Positions 1-8,007 of a stretch of 64,000 bases of DNA are shown here, piece by piece. How positions within the stretch are numbered: position 1 is the first letter of the stretch; each line of letters begins with the position of its first letter. The notes beneath the pieces are model-generated. The model saw nothing but the letters and a program-made list of their open reading frames with translations. It made no database searches and was not told the origin of the DNA. A program made the position numbers and the translations under genes. Source of the stretch: an uncultured Myxococcales bacterium (lineage in GTDB: Bacteria; Myxococcota_A; UBA9042; DTJE01); contig CAIOFV010000082.1 of assembly GCA_903857665.1 (NCBI GenBank), positions 1 to 64,000 on the forward strand, in the 5' to 3' direction.

Positions 1-779
1 ATCTCCTGGACCGGGCGCGACAGGCGGCGCGGCGCCGGCGCCTGTCGCGGACGATGATCGCGACCGTCCTGGGATTTTCGGCCGTCGCGGGGGGCGTGGT
101 GGCGGCGGTGATCCTCTGGCAGTCGATCTGGGCGTCGGACGATCTGCCGACGGCCGCTGTCGCGCTGCTGGCCGAAACCCGCGACGACCCAGAGCAGGTG
201 CTCGTCACCGCGCCCCGCCGCTCGCCGACGGTGCAGGCCGTGACGGCTTCGCCACAGGGCGCCGGTCGCCAGCGGATCGCGACACGCGCGGTCGAGACCC
301 CGGGGAACGGCCATCCGACCATGCGCCAGGCGCCGCTGCTGCTGCCGGTGACCATCCAGGCGAACCCGCCGGCGGTACGCATCGAGGTGGACGGGCGGAT
401 CGTCGGCGAAGGCAAGGTCGAGGGACTCCTGCTCCCCCCGGGAAAGCACCTGGTCCGCCTGTCCCATCCTTCCTGCGACGTGTGTCGGGACGTGGAAGCG
501 GCCTTCCTTCTGGATCCTGCCTCGCCCCTGAAAGGGCCCTTGCGCCTGACGATCGGGTATCGGGACGCGATCCTGGTGGTCGCGGGCCCGCCCGGGGGGC
601 GGGTGTTCGTCAACGACGAGGTGAAGGCCCGCGGGCGGACCAACGAGCCCCTGTCCTTCGTGATGGCGTCGCCGGGACCGTTGACGGTGAAGGTGCGCGT
701 GGATTTCGAGGGCCGGGAGCCGCGCATTTTGAGGCCGGCCCTCGACAGCGGCCGGACCACGACCGTGGAGGCAAATTGA
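1..779 (+). CDS. PEGA-domain protein, C-terminal part (5' truncated)
   Basis: The reading frame is open at the window edge, so the true start lies upstream. The visible part begins with a basic juxtamembrane stretch (RQAARRRRLSR), then one transmembrane helix (VLGFSAVAGGVVAAVILW), a proline-rich linker, and a region like a PEGA domain (VRIEVDGRIVGEGKVEGLLL, then PPGKHLVRL) followed by a second similar repeat (VFVNDEVKARGRTNEPLSF). In Myxococcota such tails often follow a cytoplasmic Ser/Thr kinase domain, which would place the PEGA repeats outside the membrane. The kinase part is not visible, so this is inference. The gene ends just before the atp promoter. Confidence 0.6.
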   Translation, partial: LLDRARQAARRRRLSRTMIATVLGFSAVAGGVVAAVILWQSIWASDDLPTAAVALLAETRDDPEQVLVTAPRRSPTVQAVTASPQGAGRQRIATRAVETPGNGHPTMRQAPLLLPVTIQANPPAVRIEVDGRIVGEGKVEGLLLPPGKHLVRLSHPSCDVCRDVEAAFLLDPASPLKGPLRLTIGYRDAILVVAGPPGGRVFVNDEVKARGRTNEPLSFVMASPGPLTVKVRVDFEGREPRILRPALDSGRTTTVEAN

Positions 780-822
780 AGGGTGGGCCCTGGCCGTCGA
801 GCCTCCCCCCTGATTCCGAAGG

Positions 823-851
823 TTGACTGCGCGCGGGGAGGGTGCTAGGTA
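823..851 (+). promoter_or_regulatory. Sigma-70-type promoter for the atpZ-atpI-atpB genes
   Basis: A TTGACT -35 box is followed after exactly 17 nt by TAGGTA, preceded by TGC as in an extended -10. The predicted transcription start is near 858. A GTG at 842 therefore lies upstream of the transcript start, which supports the TTG start at 875 for atpZ. Confidence 0.6.
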
Positions 852-874
852 CAACCCGCCCGGGAGGCGCTCCA

Positions 875-1108
875 TTGGCATCGTCTTGGGATCGGCAATC
901 GTTCCACTCGGCGCTGGCCGTCGCATCGGTCGGCATCGAGATGGGCGTGGCCATCGGCTTTGGCTGGTGGATCGGGTCGAAATTCGACGAGTGGTTGGAG
1001 ACCGGGCCCTGGCTGATGTACGTGTTCCTGGCCCTGGGAATCGCCGCGGCATTCCGGGGGCTTTGGCGGACGGCACGGAAATACGGGCCGAAGGACGACG
1101 GGCCATGA
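875..1108 (+). CDS. atpZ: AtpZ/AtpI-family F0 accessory protein
   Basis: A 77-residue protein with two hydrophobic helices (ALAVASVGIEMGVAIGFGWW and WLMYVFLALGIAAAFRGLW) and the GWWIGSKFDEWL signature of the AtpZ family. AtpZ-type proteins sit in the membrane at the head of F0 operons and have been linked to c-ring assembly and cation uptake. The TTG start is chosen because GGGAGG lies 7 nt upstream and the promoter -10 box overlaps the alternative GTG at 842. The stop overlaps the ATG of the next gene (ATGA), so translation is probably coupled. Confidence 0.75.
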   Translation: MASSWDRQSFHSALAVASVGIEMGVAIGFGWWIGSKFDEWLETGPWLMYVFLALGIAAAFRGLWRTARKYGPKDDGP

Positions 1109-1479
1109 CGTTCGGGCGGTTCCTGAAGGTGGCGGTTGTCCTGGACATGATGCTCGTGGCGCTGGCGCTGGCGGCAACGTACCTCCTGGCGTCCCCGGAC
1201 GCCCTGCTGGGCGTGGCGGTCGGCGGTGCCCTCGGGACCGTGAACCTGGTCGGGCTGGCCTGGATGTGCGGTCGGCTCGTGACCGGCGAGGGCGCCAAGT
1301 GGCCCTGGGCGCTGGGCCTGGCGTTGAAGTTCGCGTTGCTGATCGGCCTGGTGTTCCTGGCCGTGCGCTACGTTTCGATGGACGTGGTCGGCTTCGTGGC
1401 GGGCCTGTCGGCATCGGGGCTGGCCATGGTAGTCGGGGCGTCGTGGCTGGCCGTCCGGAAGGTCGAACTGGAATCGTGA
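1105..1479 (+). CDS. atpI: ATP synthase subunit I-like membrane protein
   Basis: A 124-residue protein with four predicted membrane helices, small residues at GVAVGGALGTVNLVGLAWMCGRL, and a position between atpZ and atpB. This is the usual size and context of AtpI (ATP-synt_I family), a nonessential membrane protein thought to help assemble the c ring. Its ATG overlaps the atpZ stop codon by four bases. Sequence conservation in this family is low, so the call rests on context plus topology. Confidence 0.75.
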   Translation: MTFGRFLKVAVVLDMMLVALALAATYLLASPDALLGVAVGGALGTVNLVGLAWMCGRLVTGEGAKWPWALGLALKFALLIGLVFLAVRYVSMDVVGFVAGLSASGLAMVVGASWLAVRKVELES

Positions 1480-1505
1480 CGGTGCCTGTACGGGGAGGTT
1501 GCCGC

Positions 1506-2480
1506 ATGAAGCGCGGATGGATGCTCGCTGCGATGTGCGCTGCTCTTGCGGTGGCGCCGGCCCTCGCTCGCGCCAGCGAGGAGGCCGAGGCGTCCGGGCA
1601 CGGGGCTGCCGCGGTGGCGGGTCACGAGGGCGCGACGGAGGCCCAGGCCGCCGAGGCAGGGGAGCACGCAGCGAAGGGCCACCACGGCGGCCACTGGTCG
1701 CTGGCCGACGTGCTGGTTCCCCAGAGCCTGACCGACTTCGCCAACGAGAACCTCGGCGAGTCCATCATCGCGGGCGATGCCGTCACCTCGATCTCCCACG
1801 TCTTCTTCGCGTTCATCGTCTTCGTGCTCATCCTGGTGTTGATGGCCTTCTCGGCCTGGCAGATGAAGGCGAGCCCGGACGACCTCCTTCCCCGCCGGAC
1901 CTTTTCGCCGCTCGCGGTGTTCGAGGTGCTGACGGACGCGCTGCTGGGCCTGATGGAAGGCCTCCTGGGCCACGAGCGCGCCCTGTACTTCCTGCCGTTG
2001 ATCGGGTCCTTCGGGCTGTTCATCCTGTTCAACAACCTGCTGGGGTTGATCCCGGGCTTCCTGCCGGCGACCAGCAACCTGAACACGACGTTCGCGCTGG
2101 GTTCGGTGGTATTCGTCGCGACGCATTATTTCGGCGTCCGCGCCCACGGGATCTCCTATTTCAAGCACTTCTTCGGGCCCATCATCAAGTGGTACGCCCT
2201 GCCGCTGATGATCCTGATGTTCTGCATCGAGATGATCAGCCACGTGGCCCGTCCGGTATCCCTGGGCATCCGTCTCTTCGGGAACATGTTCGGCGACCAC
2301 AGCGCCCTGGCGGCGTTCCTGGGCGTGGGTCTGTTCGGCTGGGCCCTGATCCCCGTCATCCCACTGCCTCTCGGGGTGCTGGTATGCGTGGTCCAGTCGA
2401 TGGTCTTTTGCATCCTGTCGACGGTGTACATCCACCTGGCGACCGAGGAAGCGGAAGAGGGCGAGGGGGGGCATCATTGA
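1506..2480 (+). CDS. atpB: F0F1 ATP synthase subunit a
   Basis: A 324-residue subunit a, the stator half-channel of F0. It starts with a likely signal peptide (MKRGWMLAAMCAALAVAPALARA) and a His/Glu/Ala-rich periplasmic segment, seen in many deltaproteobacterial-type AtpB proteins. Several membrane helices follow. The key motif SLGIRLFGNMFGDH carries the essential arginine that faces the c ring. The last helix (VLVCVVQSMVFCILSTVYIHLA) is typical. The gene follows atpI by 26 nt and precedes atpE by 201 nt. Genes for F0 b and for F1 are not in this window, so the synthase genes are split over at least two loci. Confidence 0.95.
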   Translation: MKRGWMLAAMCAALAVAPALARASEEAEASGHGAAAVAGHEGATEAQAAEAGEHAAKGHHGGHWSLADVLVPQSLTDFANENLGESIIAGDAVTSISHVFFAFIVFVLILVLMAFSAWQMKASPDDLLPRRTFSPLAVFEVLTDALLGLMEGLLGHERALYFLPLIGSFGLFILFNNLLGLIPGFLPATSNLNTTFALGSVVFVATHYFGVRAHGISYFKHFFGPIIKWYALPLMILMFCIEMISHVARPVSLGIRLFGNMFGDHSALAAFLGVGLFGWALIPVIPLPLGVLVCVVQSMVFCILSTVYIHLATEEAEEGEGGHH

Positions 2481-2681
2481 GCCGCCCGAGCACGAAGGCG
2501 GAGGCGATGGGATTGCGCAGCAATCTCTCGCCGGAGCCGGAGTCGACTCGGGCCGATTGATGGACCCACACACGGGCCGATTTCGGGTCCCGTGTCGATC
2601 GGAGGTTGACGGACGGGCGGTGTCCGGAGAGGATCGCGGCGTCCGGTTCTGGGCTGTTTCGAGCTTGCTGGAGGGAAACCG

Positions 2682-3023
2682 ATGTCGCTGCTCAAGAAGT
2701 TCACGGCGTTCGCTGGAATGGTGGTCGGCTCGATCCTGCTGTACGTGCCGTCGGCGTTCGCCCAGGTGGCCGCTGCGCCGGACAGCGACTTCACGGTGAA
2801 GAAGTACATCGCCCTGGCGGCCGGTTTCGGCATCGCCATCGCGGCGTTCGGCGGCGCGCTTGCGCAGGGCAAGGCGGTCACCGCGACGATGGAAGGCATC
2901 GCCCGGAACCCCGGCGCCTCGGGCAAGATGTTCGTCCCGATGATCCTGGGCCTCGCCCTGATCGAGTCCCTGGTCATCTATTCGCTGGTCATTTCGTTCA
3001 GCCTCATCGGCAAGCTGGGCTGA
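2682..3023 (+). CDS. atpE: F0F1 ATP synthase subunit c, sodium-type ligand set
   Basis: A 113-residue subunit c, longer than the usual 75-90 because a signal-peptide-like helix (residues 1-27, ending AFAQ) precedes the two ring helices. Helix 1 carries Gln62 (GGALAQGKAV) before the polar loop ARNP (residues 75-78). Helix 2 carries the ion-binding carboxylate Glu95 followed by Ser96, with Tyr100 five residues later (ALIESLVIYSLV). Gln, Glu-Ser and Tyr at these spacings are the sodium ligands known from the Ilyobacter tartaricus c ring. The proline before the Gln in that ring is Gly here. A sodium- or mixed-coupled enzyme is inferred. The ATG follows GGAGGGAAACCG. Confidence 0.95.
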   Translation: MSLLKKFTAFAGMVVGSILLYVPSAFAQVAAAPDSDFTVKKYIALAAGFGIAIAAFGGALAQGKAVTATMEGIARNPGASGKMFVPMILGLALIESLVIYSLVISFSLIGKLG

Positions 3024-3124
3024 CGGATCGTTGGCGGGCCCGGGCACGAAGGCGTCGGCGCGGTCTTGACCGCGTCGCGGACGCAGTCGCCTCGGACCCT
3101 CCATGGGATCGGGAACGGCATCGC

Positions 3125-4855
3125 TCAGGGGCCGGTCAGCCTTTCGAGGCAGAGCAGGTCCATCGAGCCGTGAGCCACGCGCCGCAACCGGACTCCAGGG
3201 TCGGGCTGCGATCGCAGGGCCATCAGGTCGTGCAGTACGTGCGGCCAATCCAGGATGCAATCGACACCCTCGTCCATCGCGTATTGCAGCACGCGGCCTT
3301 CCCGCACGGCCAGCGCGGCATCCCGATTCACCACCCCGTCCAGGTTGATCACGGCGTGGCGGGAACCGTACGCCAGCGTGCCTGACTGGAACGCGCCCAG
3401 GCGGGTGCCTTCGGGGAGCACCTGATCGACGATGTCGACCATTTCCCAATAGGGCGTGGTCGGATTCAGCAATCCCTGCTGCGCCTCCCGTCCGGCGAGG
3501 GACCAGGTCAGCGCCAGCGTCGCCAGCAGGGCCGCGGCCAGGCGGGCATGTCCCTCCGACCATTGCCGGCGGAAGAGGTCGTACGTTCGTTGCAGCGGCA
3601 AGGCCGAGTACAGCACCCACAGCATCGTCATCGGCAGGTAGTACCGCTGGAACCACCAGGAACCGAACACGAACAGGGAGTAAGCGGCGATGTAGCCGAT
3701 CGAGACCAGCAGCACGAGCGGGCCGACCACGCGGGACATCGTTCCGGTGGCTTGAGCCACCTGTCGCCGCCGGAACGTGCGCCATCCGATCCAGAGCAGG
3801 CCCAGCGTGCAACCGATCGCCCCCAGCCCCTTCACGCCGAACGGGACGGCGCCGGCCTCCCGGAGGGCGGTCGTCGCGGCCGTGACGGGCCACCAGGTCG
3901 GGCGTGTCAGCGTCTCGCGCGCCGTCGCGAGCAGCTGGGCCACGTAGAAGCCGGGCGGCGGCGACTCGATATCGACGTGGACGGTGTCCTCGTCGCCGGG
4001 GCGGGTCCCGTAGGCCAGCGCGATCGTCCGGGTGGCGGCGCCGCTTTCGGGCAGCCATCCGCCGGTCTGGACGTGGACGAACGTGAACCAGGGTGCGACG
4101 ACCACCAGGCCGGTCAGCGTGGCTGCCGCCAGGAGCCGGACGGGAGCCTTCCGGGCCCCGGGCTCGCGACGCAGGGCCAGCAGCAGCCAGTGGCCTCCCA
4201 GGATCGCCGCCAGCAGCCCCAGGTCCAATCGGCAGAGGATCATGAACCCGTACAGCGCCCCGACCGCCAGCGCGGTGCGCAGGGGCGGACGACCGCGCGA
4301 CGGCACGATCGCCGACAGGTGGGCGCCCAGCCCGAGGACGGCCGCCAGGCACGCCAGGCCGGTTTCCAGCCCGTTGATGCTTTCAACGACGAAGGGGGGC
4401 ATGACGCTCCAGGCCAGCACGGCGAACAGGGCCCCTTCCGGCCCGGCGGCGCGGCGGGCCACCCGGAACAGCGCGATTCCCGTGGCCAGGGCCAGGAGGA
4501 CCTGCAGGTACAGGGTCGTCGCGACGGGCAGGTACAGGTCCGGGCCGGTGATCGCAGTCACGGCCACCACGACGGCCATCCATGCGGGATGGAAGCCGGC
4601 GGTCGGGTGGACGCCGTCGTGGGTCACGCCCAGCCCCGCCAGCAGGTTGCGGGCGATGCCGAAGTAGTAGTAGCTGTCGTCCACCGCCGGCCCGTTCCGG
4701 GCGATCGAGACCGGGTCGAGGCCCAGGTGGCCGATGCGGAGCAGCGCCCCCAGAGCCAGGATCGCGGCGACGATCCAGGCCTCGGAAGGAAGGAGTCGCC
4801 ACGCCCGGGGCGACCCGGCCTCGGGGGAAGGCGGAAGGGGCCGGGAGTGGGTCAT
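3125..4855 (-). CDS. GT-C-like polytopic membrane protein
   Basis: A 576-residue membrane protein with about 10-12 hydrophobic helices. The first loop contains an acidic pair and aromatic residues (AVDDSYYYFGIARNLLAGLG), the pattern seen in membrane glycosyltransferases of the GT-C fold that use lipid-linked sugars. A soluble C-terminal region of about 120 residues follows the last helix (YWEMVDIVDQVLPEGTRLGA). The donor and acceptor cannot be told from sequence. The ATG overlaps the stop of the YbjN-like gene upstream, so the two are co-transcribed. The gene converges with atpE across about 100 nt that holds nothing else recognisable. Confidence 0.6.
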   Translation of the reverse strand: MTHSRPLPPSPEAGSPRAWRLLPSEAWIVAAILALGALLRIGHLGLDPVSIARNGPAVDDSYYYFGIARNLLAGLGVTHDGVHPTAGFHPAWMAVVVAVTAITGPDLYLPVATTLYLQVLLALATGIALFRVARRAAGPEGALFAVLAWSVMPPFVVESINGLETGLACLAAVLGLGAHLSAIVPSRGRPPLRTALAVGALYGFMILCRLDLGLLAAILGGHWLLLALRREPGARKAPVRLLAAATLTGLVVVAPWFTFVHVQTGGWLPESGAATRTIALAYGTRPGDEDTVHVDIESPPPGFYVAQLLATARETLTRPTWWPVTAATTALREAGAVPFGVKGLGAIGCTLGLLWIGWRTFRRRQVAQATGTMSRVVGPLVLLVSIGYIAAYSLFVFGSWWFQRYYLPMTMLWVLYSALPLQRTYDLFRRQWSEGHARLAAALLATLALTWSLAGREAQQGLLNPTTPYWEMVDIVDQVLPEGTRLGAFQSGTLAYGSRHAVINLDGVVNRDAALAVREGRVLQYAMDEGVDCILDWPHVLHDLMALRSQPDPGVRLRRVAHGSMDLLCLERLTGP

Positions 4856-5337
4856 TGGAGGGGCTCGTCGTCGCCCTTCTTCGGGGGCGGCATGCCCGGC
4901 ACCAGGGCCTTGAGATCCGCGTGGACCTTGTCCACCGAAGCCGTGGCGATCCACAGCATCCGCACGAAGTCCTCGCCCAGGATGCCGCCGATCCCGGGGA
5001 TCGACAGTTCGAAGGCCACGGTGTCGGTCCGAGGGTCGTGGTAGTAGCGGCCGAACAGGAGTTGGCCGTTGCGTTCGTTGAGCCAGTCCATCAGCACGGA
5101 GCGATCGATGCCCGATTTCAGCGGCTCGAACTCCATCGAGTAGGTCAGGATCCGGACATACCAGGGCGGCTCGCCGGTCGAACCGCCGGTCATCACGTGG
5201 ACCATCAGGCGTGTTTCCTCGCCTTCGAGGAACAGTGTCAGTCGCCGGTTCTCCTCGTCCTCCTGGACGTGGAAGCCCAGGGTTTCCACCAGGCCCTTCA
5301 GGTCCGACAGCGTCAAGGGGTAGACGTTGCGGTTCAT
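4852..5337 (-). CDS. YbjN-like domain protein
   Basis: A 161-residue soluble protein with alternating beta strands (RRLTLFLEGEETRLMVHVM, then WYVRILTYSMEF) and a helical C-terminal half (EDFVRMLWIATASVDKVHADL). Fold and length resemble the YbjN family, often called type III secretion chaperone-like, whose members are cytoplasmic and of unclear role. The assignment is by pattern, not a strong motif. It overlaps the membrane protein gene downstream by four bases, so a functional link is likely but unspecified. Confidence 0.5.
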   Translation of the reverse strand: MNRNVYPLTLSDLKGLVETLGFHVQEDEENRRLTLFLEGEETRLMVHVMTGGSTGEPPWYVRILTYSMEFEPLKSGIDRSVLMDWLNERNGQLLFGRYYHDPRTDTVAFELSIPGIGGILGEDFVRMLWIATASVDKVHADLKALVPGMPPPKKGDDEPLQ

Positions 5338-5487
5338 CGCGGCTCCATCGGGTCCTTCTCCGCCACGGTAGCGGCCGGCGGGCCATGGTGTCAAGGCGGG
5401 GAACCGGGAAGTGCGCCGGTTGCAGGGAAGCGGTGGTCGAGTACGGTCGGACGCTGGCCGGGCTTGTACTGGCGCGGGCGGGCCGCC

Positions 5488-5516
5488 TTGACTCGGGGTC
5501 CAGCGGACAGGATAAT
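5488..5516 (+). promoter_or_regulatory. Sigma-70-type promoter for the C25-like lipoprotein
   Basis: A TTGACT -35 and a GATAAT -10 are separated by exactly 17 nt and lie 47 nt upstream of the ATG, which has its own GGAGG Shine-Dalgarno sequence. Confidence 0.7.
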
Positions 5517-5563
5517 GCCGTGCCGGGATCGACCCGGTCTTCCAGCCGAATCCCGGAGGCGTC

Positions 5564-7318
5564 ATGCGTCGATGGTCAACCGCGTGCGTGGTGGTGCTGG
5601 TCGCGGCCATGTTCATGGCGTGCGACACGGCGAATGGCGGCGGCGACGTCGTCGGCCCGGGCCTGGACGCGGTGGATCCGGGGACTCCCCCGGGGGACGA
5701 GGGCCTGCCTGACACGGCCCAGGATCCCGGCAGCCGGGACGTCACCGACCCGGGGGACACCGGCGTGCCACCGGGCGATCCGGGCGCCGTCGATCCGGGC
5801 CCCGACACGCCCGACGTGCCGCCCCCGGCAGCTCCGTACATGCTGATCGTGTCCCAGGACGACCTCGCGACCGTCGCCAACGAGTGGGCGACCTATCGCC
5901 GCGCCGGCGGCTTCGAGGTCGAAGTGGCGACCGTGACGGACCTGGCCGGTGTGGCCCCCGACGGGGCCTCCTTCCAGGATGCCGTCCGGGGGCGCCTGGG
6001 GGACGTGCGCGACTCCCGCGGGACCGATGCCCGGTTGTTCCTGCTGCTGCTCGGCGACGCCCCTCCGGACGGGGCCTCGGCGGACGGGCAGATCCCCGCC
6101 CACGACTGCGTGAACACCACCCCGGGCGCGTCGGGCTGCTGGACCGACAACCGGTACGTGGACCTCGACGGCGACACGATCCCGGACGTCGCGGGGGGGC
6201 GCGTTCCCGCGAAGACCGTCGCCCAGGCCCGGGCCGTGCTGGACAAGATCAAGGACTTCGAGGGCAACTACAAGGTCGGCGAATGGAACCGCCGCGTGGG
6301 GCTATACGTCGGCCAGGCGGGGTTCAGCGCGCAGATCGACGGCCTGCTGGAGATGGCGATGATGGAGGGCCTCAAGAAGGTCAGCCACGCCTTCGACGTG
6401 CTGGGCGCCTGGGACAACCCCACCAGCAGCTACTGGTACATGCCGTTCAACGACAAGGTCGTCGAAATGTTCAACGACGGCGCGTTGATGATGGTCTACG
6501 TGGGGCACGGGTCCGAATCCTGGACCCAGGGGTTGACCACCGACCAGATTTCGAAGGTCCACTGTACCAACCGACGTCCCTTCTCGATGTTCTTCGCCTG
6601 CTACGCGGGGAACTACGCGTCCGACCAGGACAGCCTGGCCGAAACGCTGGCCTTCAAGCCCGACGGCCCGGTGGCGTCCTTCGGCGCGTCGGACGTGTCG
6701 CATCCCTTCGGCAACGCGGTGCTGGCCTACGAGAGCCAGATGAAGGGGCTGGAGATGCGCTACCCGACGATCGGCGAGGTCATCGTCGCCATCAAGCGCG
6801 GCATGATCGAAAACAACGACGACTTCCGGCAGTTCATGGCCGGGGCCGGCGCGGTCGACACGTCCTGCGACACGCCGGAAAAGCAGATGGTGATCCTGCA
6901 GCAGCACAACGACCTGTACAACCTGCTGGGCGACCCGGCGACCTCGATGCAGTACCCGCGGGAACCGGCGACCTTCGATGCGCCGACCGGCACCCTCGCC
7001 GGCCACAGCGTGGGCGTGTCGGGAACGACGCCCGGCGTCACCACGGGCACGGCGACCGTGACCCTCGAAACCGAGCGCGACGTGGTGCTGGGGACGATGG
7101 CGACGATCGATCCCGCCAACCCGGTGGCGGCCGACGTGAACGCCAACTGGCTGAAGGCCAACGACAAGGCGGTCGTCCGGAAGGAGGTCGCGGTGACGGA
7201 GGGCCGTTTCCAGACGACTCTCGAGTGGACCATCGACACCTCCGCCGGCGACTACTACCTCAAGGTCTACGCGCACGATCAGGTCACCGACGCGGTCGGA
7301 GTCGCCGACTTCCACTGA
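5564..7318 (+). CDS. Gingipain-type (C25) cysteine peptidase lipoprotein
   Basis: A 584-residue lipoprotein. A signal peptide ends at Cys20 (AAMFMAC) and a Pro/Asp/Gly-rich linker runs to about residue 90. The central domain (about 91-400) matches the caspase-like C25 family: alternating strands (YMLIVSQDDL, LFLLLLGDAP), a hydrophobic strand ending in the catalytic His315 (MMVYVGHGS), and a second strand ending in the catalytic Cys346 (FSMFFACYAG). The region after about residue 460 is an all-beta domain like the C-terminal domains of such proteins. It is expected to be an outer-membrane or surface endopeptidase; substrate preference is unknown. It has its own promoter and stands alone. Confidence 0.8.
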   Translation: MRRWSTACVVVLVAAMFMACDTANGGGDVVGPGLDAVDPGTPPGDEGLPDTAQDPGSRDVTDPGDTGVPPGDPGAVDPGPDTPDVPPPAAPYMLIVSQDDLATVANEWATYRRAGGFEVEVATVTDLAGVAPDGASFQDAVRGRLGDVRDSRGTDARLFLLLLGDAPPDGASADGQIPAHDCVNTTPGASGCWTDNRYVDLDGDTIPDVAGGRVPAKTVAQARAVLDKIKDFEGNYKVGEWNRRVGLYVGQAGFSAQIDGLLEMAMMEGLKKVSHAFDVLGAWDNPTSSYWYMPFNDKVVEMFNDGALMMVYVGHGSESWTQGLTTDQISKVHCTNRRPFSMFFACYAGNYASDQDSLAETLAFKPDGPVASFGASDVSHPFGNAVLAYESQMKGLEMRYPTIGEVIVAIKRGMIENNDDFRQFMAGAGAVDTSCDTPEKQMVILQQHNDLYNLLGDPATSMQYPREPATFDAPTGTLAGHSVGVSGTTPGVTTGTATVTLETERDVVLGTMATIDPANPVAADVNANWLKANDKAVVRKEVAVTEGRFQTTLEWTIDTSAGDYYLKVYAHDQVTDAVGVADFH

Positions 7319-7626
7319 TTCCCGACAGGCCCCATTCGACTCGCCGGAAGAACGGGAATGTCGCGTTGACGCGATGCGGCAAGGGTTTCCGGATTTTCGG
7401 CATGCACGGACCAGAAAAGTCCCTGTTAAAAAAAGGGGTTGAGACATGAAAAAAGCCCTTTCCCTTCCGATTGCCACTTGACTACAATCCGCCCCAGCCA
7501 AGCGCGGAAACAGGGGAGACCGGGCTAATAAACCCTCGGCCCCACCCATCGACGCGCGCCGCCGTCCGGCTCATAGAGCGGGGTCGCCGGCGGTTGTATC
7601 GGTGTGCTCGTAGAGGAGGTAGTGGC
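7319..7626 (+). other. Intergenic leader upstream of the hydrogenase operon
   Basis: No gene is supported in these 308 nt. Around 7420-7490 the sequence is markedly richer in A and T than its surroundings and contains a TACAAT -10-like box at 7483-7488 with only a poor -35 match. The remaining 138 nt before the response-regulator start could be a transcribed leader. No sigma-54 motif (GG-N10-GC) of good quality was seen. Confidence 0.4.
7483..7488 (+). promoter_or_regulatory. Possible -10 box upstream of the hyd operon
   Basis: TACAAT matches the sigma-70 -10 consensus at five of six positions and lies in an A/T-rich pocket. The best -35 at 17 nt spacing is TTCCCT, which is weak, so activation by a regulator would be needed if this is the real promoter. 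Confidence 0.35.
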
Positions 7627-8004
7627 GTGGCGAAGATTCTGGTAGTCGACGACGATCCGGACCTCGTGGAGGATTGCCGACTGATCCTCGAAAAGGCAGG
7701 ACATACGGTGTCCTCCGCGTTCAACACCGCCGACGGAAAGAAGGCGATGGAGCGCGATCGGCCGGACCTGCTGATCCTGGACGTCATGATGGAGTCGCCC
7801 GACGACGGCATCGTGATGGCGCAGGATCTGCGCAGGGCGAACGTGAAGACCCCGATCCTGATGCTCACCAGCATCAGCAAGGTGACGGGCCTGACGTACG
7901 ACCGCAGCGCGGACCTGGTCCCTGTGGACGCGTTCCAGGAGAAGCCGGTGCCCCCGAAGCGCCTGCTGGCCCTGGTCGACGAACTCTTGAAGAAGGGGGG
8001 CTGA
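7627..8004 (+). CDS. Single-domain response regulator
   Basis: A 125-residue CheY-like receiver with no output domain. The acidic pocket is VVDDDP (residues 6-11), the phosphoacceptor is Asp52 (LLILDVMM), the switch Thr is Thr81 (ILMLTSI), and the invariant Lys is Lys106 (QEKPV). The GTG start follows AGGAGG with 7 nt spacing. It lies 3 nt before hydC and is the first gene of the hydrogenase operon. It may receive phosphate from the histidine kinase encoded just after hydA and act through protein contact, since no DNA-binding domain is present. That pairing is inference from position. Confidence 0.85.
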   Translation: MAKILVVDDDPDLVEDCRLILEKAGHTVSSAFNTADGKKAMERDRPDLLILDVMMESPDDGIVMAQDLRRANVKTPILMLTSISKVTGLTYDRSADLVPVDAFQEKPVPPKRLLALVDELLKKGG

Positions 8005-8007
8005 TCC

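Noticed and set aside
1368-4352. A 994-codon minus-strand frame over atpB and atpE
   Set aside because: It lies opposite unambiguous ATP synthase genes and has no family motif; it is a codon-bias artefact.
7319-7626. Sigma-54 promoter for the hydrogenase operon
   Set aside because: No GG-N10-GC pair with the expected flanking bases was found in the leader.
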